Shown here piece after piece: positions 1 through 5,604 of a stretch of 5,604 nt of DNA. Made by a program: the position numbers and the translations under genes. The notes beneath the pieces were generated by a model, which saw only the letters and a program-made list of their open reading frames with translations, searched no databases and was not told the DNA's origin. Each line of letters starts with the position of its first letter. The first letter of the stretch is position 1. This DNA is from an uncultured Verrucomicrobia subdivision 3 bacterium (GTDB taxonomy: Bacteria; Verrucomicrobiota; Verrucomicrobiae; Limisphaerales; CAMLLE01): assembly GCA_946480555.1 (NCBI GenBank), contig CAMLLE010000242.1, positions 1 through 5,604 on the forward strand. The letters run 5' to 3'.

Positions 1-1698
1 GACGCCGGCAACGTGCAAAGACTTTATGTGGACGGAGTGGCCGTGGCCTCCAACGCCCAGACCAGTTCGATTTCCTATGCTGGCCTGGGCACAAACACCT
101 TCATTGGCGGACACGGCAACGGCAACGCCAGCTTCGGTTTTGATGGGACGATCGATGAAGTGCGTGTCTCCACAGTCGCCCGTTCCGCGGCGTGGGTCGC
201 CACCGAATTCAACAACCAGAGTTCGCCCGGCACATTCTGCACGGTCAGCATCCAGGAAACAAACCCACCAGCCAAACTTGCAATCACTTCGGTGAACGGC
301 GGTTCCAATCCCACCGCAGGCACAGCATTCAGCATCGTGGTGCAGGCTCAGGACACGAACAACAACGCGCGGTTCGTGACATCGGATACCACGTTCGTGC
401 TGAGCTTGAATTCCGGTTCAGGCACGCTCGGCGGGACGTTGACGGGAACCATCACCAACGGCGGCAGCTCGGTGACGATCGCTGGCGTCACCTACACGAA
501 AGCGGAAAGCAGCGTGCGTTTGGCCGCCACCGCGACGGGAGGGATGTCGCTCACCGCAGCAACCAGCGGCGCGTTCACCGTGAACCCCGGTGCGCTGCAT
601 CACTTCAGCTTTGGCAGCATTGGAACCCAAATCGTCGGCGCAGCGTTCGACGTGATCATCACGGCCAGGGACCAATACGAGAACACGGTCACCAGCTTCA
701 GCAGCAACGTGGTGTTCACCACAACAGCTGGAACAGTCAGCCCGGCCGCCTCCAGCGCATTCACTTCCGGCGTTCGCACGCAATCCGTCTCCGTCTCGCA
801 GGCGGGAAGCAACCACACCATTACCGCGACGCGAAACGGCAGCTCGGAATCGGGCATCAGTGGAGCGTTCACCGTGAGCAAGGGCAGCACGACTCTCGTT
901 CTTGCGTCATCGGCAAATCCATCGCCGACCGGTTCGAACGTCACGTTCACCGCGACGATTTCAACGGTGGCGCCGGCGAGCGGAATCGTGACCGGGACCG
1001 TGCAGTTCAAGTCGGACGGTGCCGCACTCGGATCGCCGGCTGCAGTTTCGCCAGCCGGAATCGCGATGTTGACGACCTCGTCCCTCACCCACGGCACGCA
1101 TGCGATTTCAGCGGAGTTTTCAGGAAGTTCGAACTTCTTCCCGAGCACCAACGGCCTCAGTCCGAACCAAGCCATCAACGCCGCGCCAATAGCCGCAACG
1201 CCCGTCTTGCGCCGCCATCCAACCAGCGGCGTGAAAGTCCGCGTGAGCACGCTGCTGACAAATTGCACGGATTGGGAGAACGACGCCCTGCTGCTGCACT
1301 CGTTCAATGGAATCAGCGCCCAAGGCGGAACCGTGCAGACCAATTCGGGCTGGATCATCTACCAGCCGCCCGCGGGTTTCACCAACACTGACTCTTTCGC
1401 CTACGTGATTGCCGATTCCGGCGGGTTGCAGTCCACCGGCTTGGTTTCAATCGCAATCGTTGGAGACCTCGCTGCCGCGGAAAACATCAATGCGTTGAGC
1501 GATCTCGGGAACGGATCGAAGCGCATCCGTTTCCAGGGCGTTCCGCACCGGACGTACAGCATTCAATGCGCGACCAACGCGCAATCGCCCCTGTGGCAAA
1601 CGCTCGGGACCGCCAGCGCCGATGCGCGCGGCTGTTACGAATTCATCGATACGCCACCGGCCAATTCTCCCCCGCGGATTTACCGCTCCACGCACTGA
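1..1698 (+). CDS. Large secreted multidomain protein (LamG end, Ig-like modules), 5' truncated
   Basis: The frame is open from base 1, and the first visible codons already lie inside a domain, so the start is outside the window; the GTG at 13 is not a credible start. About 565 residues are visible. Modules in order: end of a LamG/concanavalin-like fold (1 to about 250, with LYVDG and FDGTIDEVRVS followed by an FNNQSSPGTF tail); two Ig-like modules (about 274-585 and 589-882); a Big_3_5-type Ig module (886-1185, GTVQFKSDG and GTHAISAEFSG); a cadherin-like module (1186-1461, PPAGFTNTDSFAYVIAD); and a C-terminal beta module (1462-1695) ending PRIYRSTH. No catalytic motif is visible. The family pattern suggests an extracellular or surface adhesive role, which is inference. 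Its last three modules are paralogous to those of the next gene. LamG ends of this type often follow a DUF2341 domain, which could lie upstream. Four Cys are visible, unlike the Cys-free neighbours. Confidence 0.9.
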   Translation, partial: DAGNVQRLYVDGVAVASNAQTSSISYAGLGTNTFIGGHGNGNASFGFDGTIDEVRVSTVARSAAWVATEFNNQSSPGTFCTVSIQETNPPAKLAITSVNGGSNPTAGTAFSIVVQAQDTNNNARFVTSDTTFVLSLNSGSGTLGGTLTGTITNGGSSVTIAGVTYTKAESSVRLAATATGGMSLTAATSGAFTVNPGALHHFSFGSIGTQIVGAAFDVIITARDQYENTVTSFSSNVVFTTTAGTVSPAASSAFTSGVRTQSVSVSQAGSNHTITATRNGSSESGISGAFTVSKGSTTLVLASSANPSPTGSNVTFTATISTVAPASGIVTGTVQFKSDGAALGSPAAVSPAGIAMLTTSSLTHGTHAISAEFSGSSNFFPSTNGLSPNQAINAAPIAATPVLRRHPTSGVKVRVSTLLTNCTDWENDALLLHSFNGISAQGGTVQTNSGWIIYQPPAGFTNTDSFAYVIADSGGLQSTGLVSIAIVGDLAAAENINALSDLGNGSKRIRFQGVPHRTYSIQCATNAQSPLWQTLGTASADARGCYEFIDTPPANSPPRIYRSTH

Positions 1699-1738
1699 CC
1701 TATGAAACGAATTTCCCCAACACTGAACGCCAAGCGGC

Positions 1739-1750
1739 ACGCCCGGGCGT
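1739..1750. promoter_or_regulatory. Perfect 12-bp palindrome between the first two genes
   Basis: ACGCCCGGGCGT reads the same on both strands and lies in the 99-base gap between the two large surface-protein genes, 47 bases before the chosen ATG at 1798. It has no loop, so it would not make a useful RNA hairpin; a dimeric regulator site is the main functional alternative. In GC-rich DNA a chance palindrome is quite possible, and no recognisable promoter accompanies it. Confidence 0.2.
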
Positions 1751-1797
1751 CGCGCGGCCACATTGACTTTGCATCCCAAATCACAATTCCGAAATCT

Positions 1798-4173
1798 ATG
1801 AAAAGCCTGAGCCTCCTCCTCGTGTGGCTGTTGCTCGTGTTCGCGGCAATCCCGCAAATGCACGCGCAAACCACGGAACTCTACACGTTCACCACCAACC
1901 GCGTCGTGCCCGACGGCGACGCCAGCGGCTTGAGCGAAGTGCGGACGGTCAACTCCGCCGTGAGCACCATCACGTCGCTCAAGGTGCGGTTGAAAATCAG
2001 CGGTGAATTCAACGGCGACCTCTATGGCTACGTTCAGCATTCCACCGGTTTCACCGTGCTGCTGAATCGGCCTGGAACGACAGCGTCGGATCGCATGGGT
2101 TATCCCGACAGCGGTTTCAATGTGACCTTCCAAACCGGCGCGGCCAACGGCGACATTCACGTTTATCGCAATGTCACCACGCCGGCGGACGGCTCGCCAC
2201 TGACTGGAACGTGGGAACCGGACGGGCGCAATGTCGATCCCGCCGCTGTGACGAATACGTCGCCGCGCACCACGTCATTGACGAACTTCAACGGCTTGAG
2301 CGCAGCGGGCGAATGGACGCTCTTCCTTGCGGATGTCGAATCCGGCGGCACAAACATGCTGACGGAATGGGCGCTGGAAATTACCGGCGTTGCGGCGCCA
2401 GCCCTCGCCTGGGTCAACCCGGCGGACATTGTTTACGGCACGGCGCTTTCCAGCACGCAGCTGAATGCTTCCGCAAGCTACGGTTCCACGAACGTTCCCG
2501 GAACGTTCAGTTACGATCCGCCGCTGGGCACTGTGCTGAACGCCGGAGCTGATCACGCGTTGACGGTGACTTTCACTCCGTCTGACACGAACAGTTTCGC
2601 CAGCGCGAGTACGAACGTGGCGATCACTGTCACGCCAGCGCCGCTGACCATTGCCGCCAACGACACGAACAAAGTCTATGGCGCGGCTGTGCCCGGATTC
2701 ATGGCGTCCTACACTGGATTTGTGAACGGAGATGACGCTGCCGATCTCGACTCGCCGGTCTCTGTGACCACGACTGCCACGGCTGCAAGCCCCGCGGGCA
2801 CCTACACGATTACAGCCAGCGGTGCGAGCGATGCCAATTACGACATCACGCATGAAAACGGCACGCTGACGATCACGCCAGCCGCGCTCACAATCGTTGC
2901 GGCGAACAAATCCAAAACCTACGGCGCGGCGCTGCCGGAATTGACCGCCAATTACATTGGGTTTGTAAATGGCGATGACGCGAGCAGCCTGAACACGCCG
3001 GTGAACCTCGCAACAGTGGCGACTGTTGCAAGCCCTGCGGGAACTTACGCCATCACCGCCAGTGGCGCCGCGGATCCAAATTACACGATCACGCATTCAA
3101 ACGGCACGCTCACGGTTTCCAGCGCGATCATCACGGTCACTGCCGACGACAAGACAAAGGTCTTCGGCCAGGCGCTGCCGGAATTGACGGCGACCTACAC
3201 TGGATTCGTTCTCGGTGAAGACACCAACGATCTCAGCGCGCTCGCCACTCTGGCGACAACAGCCACGGCGTCGAGCAACGCAGGCGCTTATGCCATCACG
3301 GCGAGCGGCGCGAGCAGCACCAACTACTCGTTCAACTATGTCGCGGGGACGCTGACGATCGATCGGGCGCTGTCGAGCGGCCTGCTCGTTTCATCGGCAA
3401 ATCCCGCAGTGCCGGGCGCGGATGTGACCTGGACAATGACGCTCAGCGCAGTGGAGCCAGGAGCTGGAACACCTTCGGGCACGGTGAACTTCCGCGTCGA
3501 TGGCAGCATTGCCGCGTCAGTCCCGGCTTCGAATGGCGCCGCGGCATTCACGACAAATTATTCGGGCGCTGGAACGCACACGGTCGTCGCGGAATACGAG
3601 GGCGACGCCAACTTCACTGGCGTCACAAACACGCTGTCGCCCGTGCAGACGATCAATGCGGCGCCTGTGGCGAATAACGATTCTGTAACGCGCAATCCAA
3701 ACGTGACGTTGAAAGTGCGCTTGTCCACGCTGCTCGCGAACGATTCGGACGCCGATGGCGACACGCTCGTGCCAAGCGTCAGCACCAACAGCGCAAACGG
3801 CGGCACGATCCAGGTCAGCGGCGGCTGGGTTTTCTACACTCCGCCAGCTGGATTCACGAACGCCGATTCATTCACCTATTCGGTTGCAGACGGACGCGGC
3901 GGAAGCGCGACTGCGACGGTCACCATCAACGTTCCTGCAAACAATGCAGCGAGCCAGAACCTGACGATCCGGGCGTTGGATAACGGAACGATCGCGATCA
4001 CCGGCAACGGCATTCCCGGCTACACATACCGCCTGCAATACACGCCGACGATGAGTCCGGCGAACTGGCAGAACCTGACCAATGGCAGCGTCACAGCAAG
4101 TGCGCTCGGCAGGTTTGAATTCACCGACAACCCTGAGGGCGCAACGCGCTATTACCGCACGGTGTATCCGTAA
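1798..4173 (+). CDS. Secreted P-domain / MBG-repeat / Ig-like multidomain protein
   Basis: 791 residues from ATG 1798. This start is chosen because it opens directly into a signal peptide (MKSLSLLLVWLLLVFAAIPQ, cleavage near MHA-Q); the in-frame ATG at 1702 would bury it behind 32 basic residues. No clear Shine-Dalgarno precedes either. Domains: P/Homo B-type domain (25-197; VPDGD, GFTVLLNR, GTWEPDGR, GEWTLFLADVESGG); an MBG-like Ig module (200-281; VYGTALSSTQLNAS, VPGTFSYDPP); three MBG_2 repeats (283-525); Big_3_5 Ig (526-622); cadherin-like module with intact acidic loop NDSDADGD (623-713); C-terminal beta module (714-791) ending RYYRTVYP. The P-domain normally follows a subtilisin-type protease, but none is present here, so a binding or structural role outside the cell is inferred. 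No Cys occurs in the whole protein. There is no PEP-CTERM or LPXTG tail; the terminal module may serve for export or anchoring, which is unproven. A terminator follows at once. Confidence 0.93.
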   Translation: MKSLSLLLVWLLLVFAAIPQMHAQTTELYTFTTNRVVPDGDASGLSEVRTVNSAVSTITSLKVRLKISGEFNGDLYGYVQHSTGFTVLLNRPGTTASDRMGYPDSGFNVTFQTGAANGDIHVYRNVTTPADGSPLTGTWEPDGRNVDPAAVTNTSPRTTSLTNFNGLSAAGEWTLFLADVESGGTNMLTEWALEITGVAAPALAWVNPADIVYGTALSSTQLNASASYGSTNVPGTFSYDPPLGTVLNAGADHALTVTFTPSDTNSFASASTNVAITVTPAPLTIAANDTNKVYGAAVPGFMASYTGFVNGDDAADLDSPVSVTTTATAASPAGTYTITASGASDANYDITHENGTLTITPAALTIVAANKSKTYGAALPELTANYIGFVNGDDASSLNTPVNLATVATVASPAGTYAITASGAADPNYTITHSNGTLTVSSAIITVTADDKTKVFGQALPELTATYTGFVLGEDTNDLSALATLATTATASSNAGAYAITASGASSTNYSFNYVAGTLTIDRALSSGLLVSSANPAVPGADVTWTMTLSAVEPGAGTPSGTVNFRVDGSIAASVPASNGAAAFTTNYSGAGTHTVVAEYEGDANFTGVTNTLSPVQTINAAPVANNDSVTRNPNVTLKVRLSTLLANDSDADGDTLVPSVSTNSANGGTIQVSGGWVFYTPPAGFTNADSFTYSVADGRGGSATATVTINVPANNAASQNLTIRALDNGTIAITGNGIPGYTYRLQYTPTMSPANWQNLTNGSVTASALGRFEFTDNPEGATRYYRTVYP
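2644..3372 (+). repeat. Three tandem MBG_2 repeats, 243-bp (81-residue) period
   Basis: Three consecutive units start at 2644, 2887 and 3130, each exactly 81 codons. Each has the same order of landmarks: a strand LTIAA/LTIVA/ITVTA; K-x-YG or K-x-FG (KVYG, KTYG, KVFG); a YTGF or YIGF strand leading to GDD, GDD or GED; AGTY, AGTY or AGAY followed by ITASGA; then NY and GTLT. The protein pattern is clear while the DNA has drifted widely, so this is an old duplication kept by selection and not a recent expansion. A more divergent MBG-like module (about 2395-2640) comes just before. In other proteins such repeats form rod-like extracellular stalks; that role is inferred here. Confidence 0.88.
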
Positions 4174-4182
4174 ATCCGGTTC

Positions 4183-4213
4183 GGAGCCCGCCTCAACCAG
4201 GCGGGCTCCTTTT
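4183..4213 (+). terminator. Strong intrinsic terminator after the 791-residue protein gene
   Basis: A perfect 10-bp GC-rich stem (GGAGCCCGCC at 4183-4192 pairing with GGCGGGCTCC at 4200-4209) encloses a 7-nt loop and is followed by TTTT (4210-4213). It begins 10 bases after the stop codon at 4171-4173, the normal place for a Rho-independent terminator. The T-run is short (four), so some read-through is possible. The ATG of the next gene lies only three bases past the T-run. Confidence 0.88.
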
Positions 4214-4215
4214 CC

Positions 4216-4887
4216 ATGAAACTTCGCTTTCTGAAAATCTGGATCGTCGCCGCGCAGCTGCTCGCCGGATGGAATGCGAGCAGCACGCCGGCGTCGTTTG
4301 AATTCACAGGCACATTCAACGTGACGAATTGGATTCCCGACGGCGACGTCAACGGACTGGCGGACACGCGCGAGATCACCGATGTGCCGGGAGTGATTTC
4401 GCATCTGTCAGTGTCGCTCGCGATCAGCGGTGGATTCATCGGCGATTTCTACGCTCACCTTGTTCACGACAGCGGATTCACCGTCCTGTTGAACCGCGTC
4501 GGCGCAAGCAGTGCGAACCAGTTCGGCTACAGTGCCAGCGGATTGAGCATCACGCTCGATGACGATGCAGAGCATGACGTGCACTGGTACGAACTCTTCA
4601 GCCCGGGTTACGATGGAGACGGTCAATTGCTTGGCACGTGGCAGCCGGACGGGCGTAGTGCCGATCCTATGACCGTGGACGAATGGACGGACAGGAACAC
4701 GGCCCTGGAATCGTTTTACGGCTTGAATCCAAACGGCAATTGGACGCTGTTCGTCGCAGATCTTTCCAGCGGCGACCAGGGACAACTCCTGAACTGGCGG
4801 ATCGAAATGCAGACCGTTCCCGAGCCGAACTCCGCCGCGTTCTTCGCTTTGAGCCTCGGATTATTGGCACTCGCTCGCCGCCGATAA
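4216..4887 (+). CDS. Small exported P-domain protein with PEP-CTERM sorting signal
   Basis: 223 residues. An N-terminal signal peptide is visible (basic MKLRFLK, hydrophobic IWIVAAQLLAGW, likely cleavage near NASSTPA), which supports the ATG at 4216. Residues about 27-199 form a P/Homo B-type beta-sandwich domain with IPDGD, SGFTVLLNR, GTWQPDGR and GNWTLFVADLSSG, matching the N-terminal domain of the preceding protein motif for motif. Residues 201-223 are a classic PEP-CTERM tail: VPEP, a hydrophobic stretch (AAFFALSLGLLALA) and a terminal RRR. In that system an exosortase (EpsH/XrtA type) is known to process the tail at the envelope; no exosortase gene is in this window. There is no protease and no Cys. 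The role is unknown; an envelope-bound binding or matrix protein is inferred. The start sits directly behind a terminator, so its promoter is unclear, and no Shine-Dalgarno is seen. Confidence 0.92.
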   Translation: MKLRFLKIWIVAAQLLAGWNASSTPASFEFTGTFNVTNWIPDGDVNGLADTREITDVPGVISHLSVSLAISGGFIGDFYAHLVHDSGFTVLLNRVGASSANQFGYSASGLSITLDDDAEHDVHWYELFSPGYDGDGQLLGTWQPDGRSADPMTVDEWTDRNTALESFYGLNPNGNWTLFVADLSSGDQGQLLNWRIEMQTVPEPNSAAFFALSLGLLALARRR

Positions 4888-5057
4888 CGTGTCTTCCGCT
4901 CGCCGTCCGCCGGGATTCTGCCCTCGGAGTTTCTCCAATGGCACAGGCCAGAGGCAAAGCCCTCATGCCGTAAAGTAAAGGGGGCAGTCCCGCACATTTA
5001 TCAACGGCGTGGAGCCGGAGAGTTTACAGGCGGGGTGGTCGGCGGTAGAAGACAGCC
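4888..5057 (+). other. Non-coding gap; right part probably the transposon leader
   Basis: No plausible gene and no convincing terminator were found in these 170 bases. The left part has only weak hairpins (4-bp stems). From about 4971 the sequence changes to TAAAG TAAAG followed by a G-run (GGGGGCAGTCCC, 4980-4991), then a small CGGC/GCCG hairpin (5005-5017) and a GTAG tetranucleotide (5045-5048) just before the transposase frame. REP elements tied to RAYT transposases carry a short tetranucleotide beside a hairpin, so this could be the left flank of the element. That reading is inference and the boundary is not fixed. Confidence 0.35.
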
Positions 5058-5604
5058 ATGCCAAGGCAGTTGAGGATCGAGTATCCGGGAGCCATTTATC
5101 ACGTTATGAATCGTGGGCAACGCCGTGAACCGATTTTTCGGGATGATGTGGATCATGGACGGTTCGTGGAAACGCTGGAGGAAGGCCGCATCAAGGCGGA
5201 TTGTGAGGAATTGGAGCGGTGCGTCGAAGAACGGCGCGGATTCGAACAGGACGATGAGTTCCAACCGATTCGGCGCGGCTGGTGCCTTGGCGATGACGCG
5301 TTCCGGAAAGAACTGCTGGCGAAGGTGGAAGCTGCGGTGGGAGAGAATCATCTGCCGGAAACACGGCGGGAGACAATGGAGGAGAAGGCGCGCCGTATCA
5401 TAGCGGGAGAACTAGTCCGGCTCGGGTGGACAGAGATGGATTTGGAATCGCGGCCGAAGGGAGATCGGGAGAAGATACGGATTGCGGAGCGGCTCAGGAA
5501 GGAGACAACGATGACGTTGAGATGGATAGCCGAACGACTGAAGACTGGTATGGGCGCACCTACGGCAAATCGCCTTCGCCTTGGCGCGAATAGAACAGAC
5601 TCGA
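5058..5604 (+). pseudogene. REP-associated (Y1/RAYT-type) transposase remnant lacking the catalytic core, runs off right edge
   Basis: The frame from ATG 5058 is open for 182 codons to the window end with no stop. The N-terminus (MPRQLRIEYPGAIYHVMNRG, then REPIFRDDVDHGRFVETL) is the typical start of Y1_Tnp/RAYT transposases. From about residue 43 it passes straight into the C-terminal extension of the long form of this family: RRGWCLGDDAFRKELLAKVE (72-91), LGWTEMDLESRPKGD (122-136) and an HTH-like segment ETTMTLRWIAERLKTG (149-164). Missing between them are the HUH motif, usually in a Y-C-x-M-x-N-H-x-H context, and the catalytic Tyr region, roughly 150 residues or more by family recall. The junction falls near 5175-5190 and is in frame. 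It cannot catalyse transposition alone. It could be a dead remnant of an internal deletion, or a retained DNA-binding protein. The C-terminus is outside the window. Confidence 0.85.

Noticed and set aside
13..15. GTG at 13 as the start of the first protein
   Set aside because: The four codons before it are open and the sequence after it is mid-LamG domain with no signal peptide, so the gene clearly starts upstream.
600..1358. Long antisense open frame (252 codons) and a + strand frame at 192-1391 (399 codons)
   Set aside because: Both overlap the first protein's well-supported modules. Their translations are rich in Arg, His and Cys or otherwise show no domain pattern, as expected of shadow frames in GC-rich DNA.
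1763..1797. Possible promoter with TTGACT as -35
   Set aside because: The best -10-like hexamer (CACAAT, 1782-1787) is only 13 bases away, and nothing suitable occurs at 16-18 bases.
1447..3096. Antisense open frames at 1447-2160 and 2275-3096
   Set aside because: They lie opposite the P-domain and MBG repeats of the second gene, have no recognisable motif, and follow from the codon bias of the sense strand.
4926..4969. Small hairpins after the PEP-CTERM gene (GGAG/CTCC at 4926-4936; GGCA/TGCC with inner GAGG/CCTC at 4940-4969)
   Set aside because: Stems are about 4 bp, with bulges in the second, and no T-run follows, so they do not support a terminator call.
5113..5403. + strand frame of 96 codons and antisense frames at 5001-5376
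   Set aside because: They are out of frame with the transposase sequence starting at 5058, whose family motifs run continuously through the same bases.
1..5604. CRISPR array, tRNA or rRNA genes
   Set aside because: No short repeat-spacer pattern, cloverleaf with a CCA-like end, or rRNA-like sequence was seen; the only regular repeat is protein-coding (MBG units).

Overview
The window looks like a chromosomal segment of a GC-rich bacterium, most plausibly Verrucomicrobiota (Pedosphaera/Limisphaerales-like). That placement is an inference from three things: large secreted proteins built from LamG, Ig-like and MBG modules, a PEP-CTERM sorting signal ending in an Arg run, and a remnant of a REP-associated (Y1/RAYT-type) transposase of a long form I associate with that phylum. 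No housekeeping marker is present to confirm it.

Layout, all on the + strand. (1) 1-1698: the 3' part of a large multidomain surface or secreted protein; its start lies left of the window. It runs LamG-like end, two Ig-like modules, Big_3_5-type Ig module, cadherin-like module, C-terminal beta module. (2) 1798-4173: a complete 791-residue exported protein with signal peptide, a proprotein-convertase-type P-domain without protease, one MBG-like module, three MBG_2 repeats with an exact 81-residue period, then the same Big_3_5 / cadherin-like / C-terminal trio as the first protein. A strong intrinsic terminator (4183-4213) closes it. (3) 4216-4887: a 223-residue exported protein made of one P-domain plus a PEP-CTERM tail, starting directly after the terminator's T-run. 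(4) 4888-5057: a short non-coding gap. (5) 5058 to the right edge: a transposase-derived frame that keeps the N-terminal and C-terminal ends of its family but lacks the HUH/Tyr catalytic core.

The three exported proteins form a related cluster. The second shares its N-terminal P-domain with the third and its C-terminal trio with the first, so it looks assembled from the same parts as its neighbours. They are best read as envelope-associated or extracellular adhesive/structural proteins. None shows an enzymatic active site, so the substrate or partner is unknown. The first two may be co-transcribed (99-nt gap, no terminator seen between them). The third is separated from them by the terminator.

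I found no tRNA, rRNA, CRISPR array or convincing promoter. The main points for follow-up are the terminator fused to the start of the third gene, the mosaic relation of the three genes, and the core-less but still open transposase frame.
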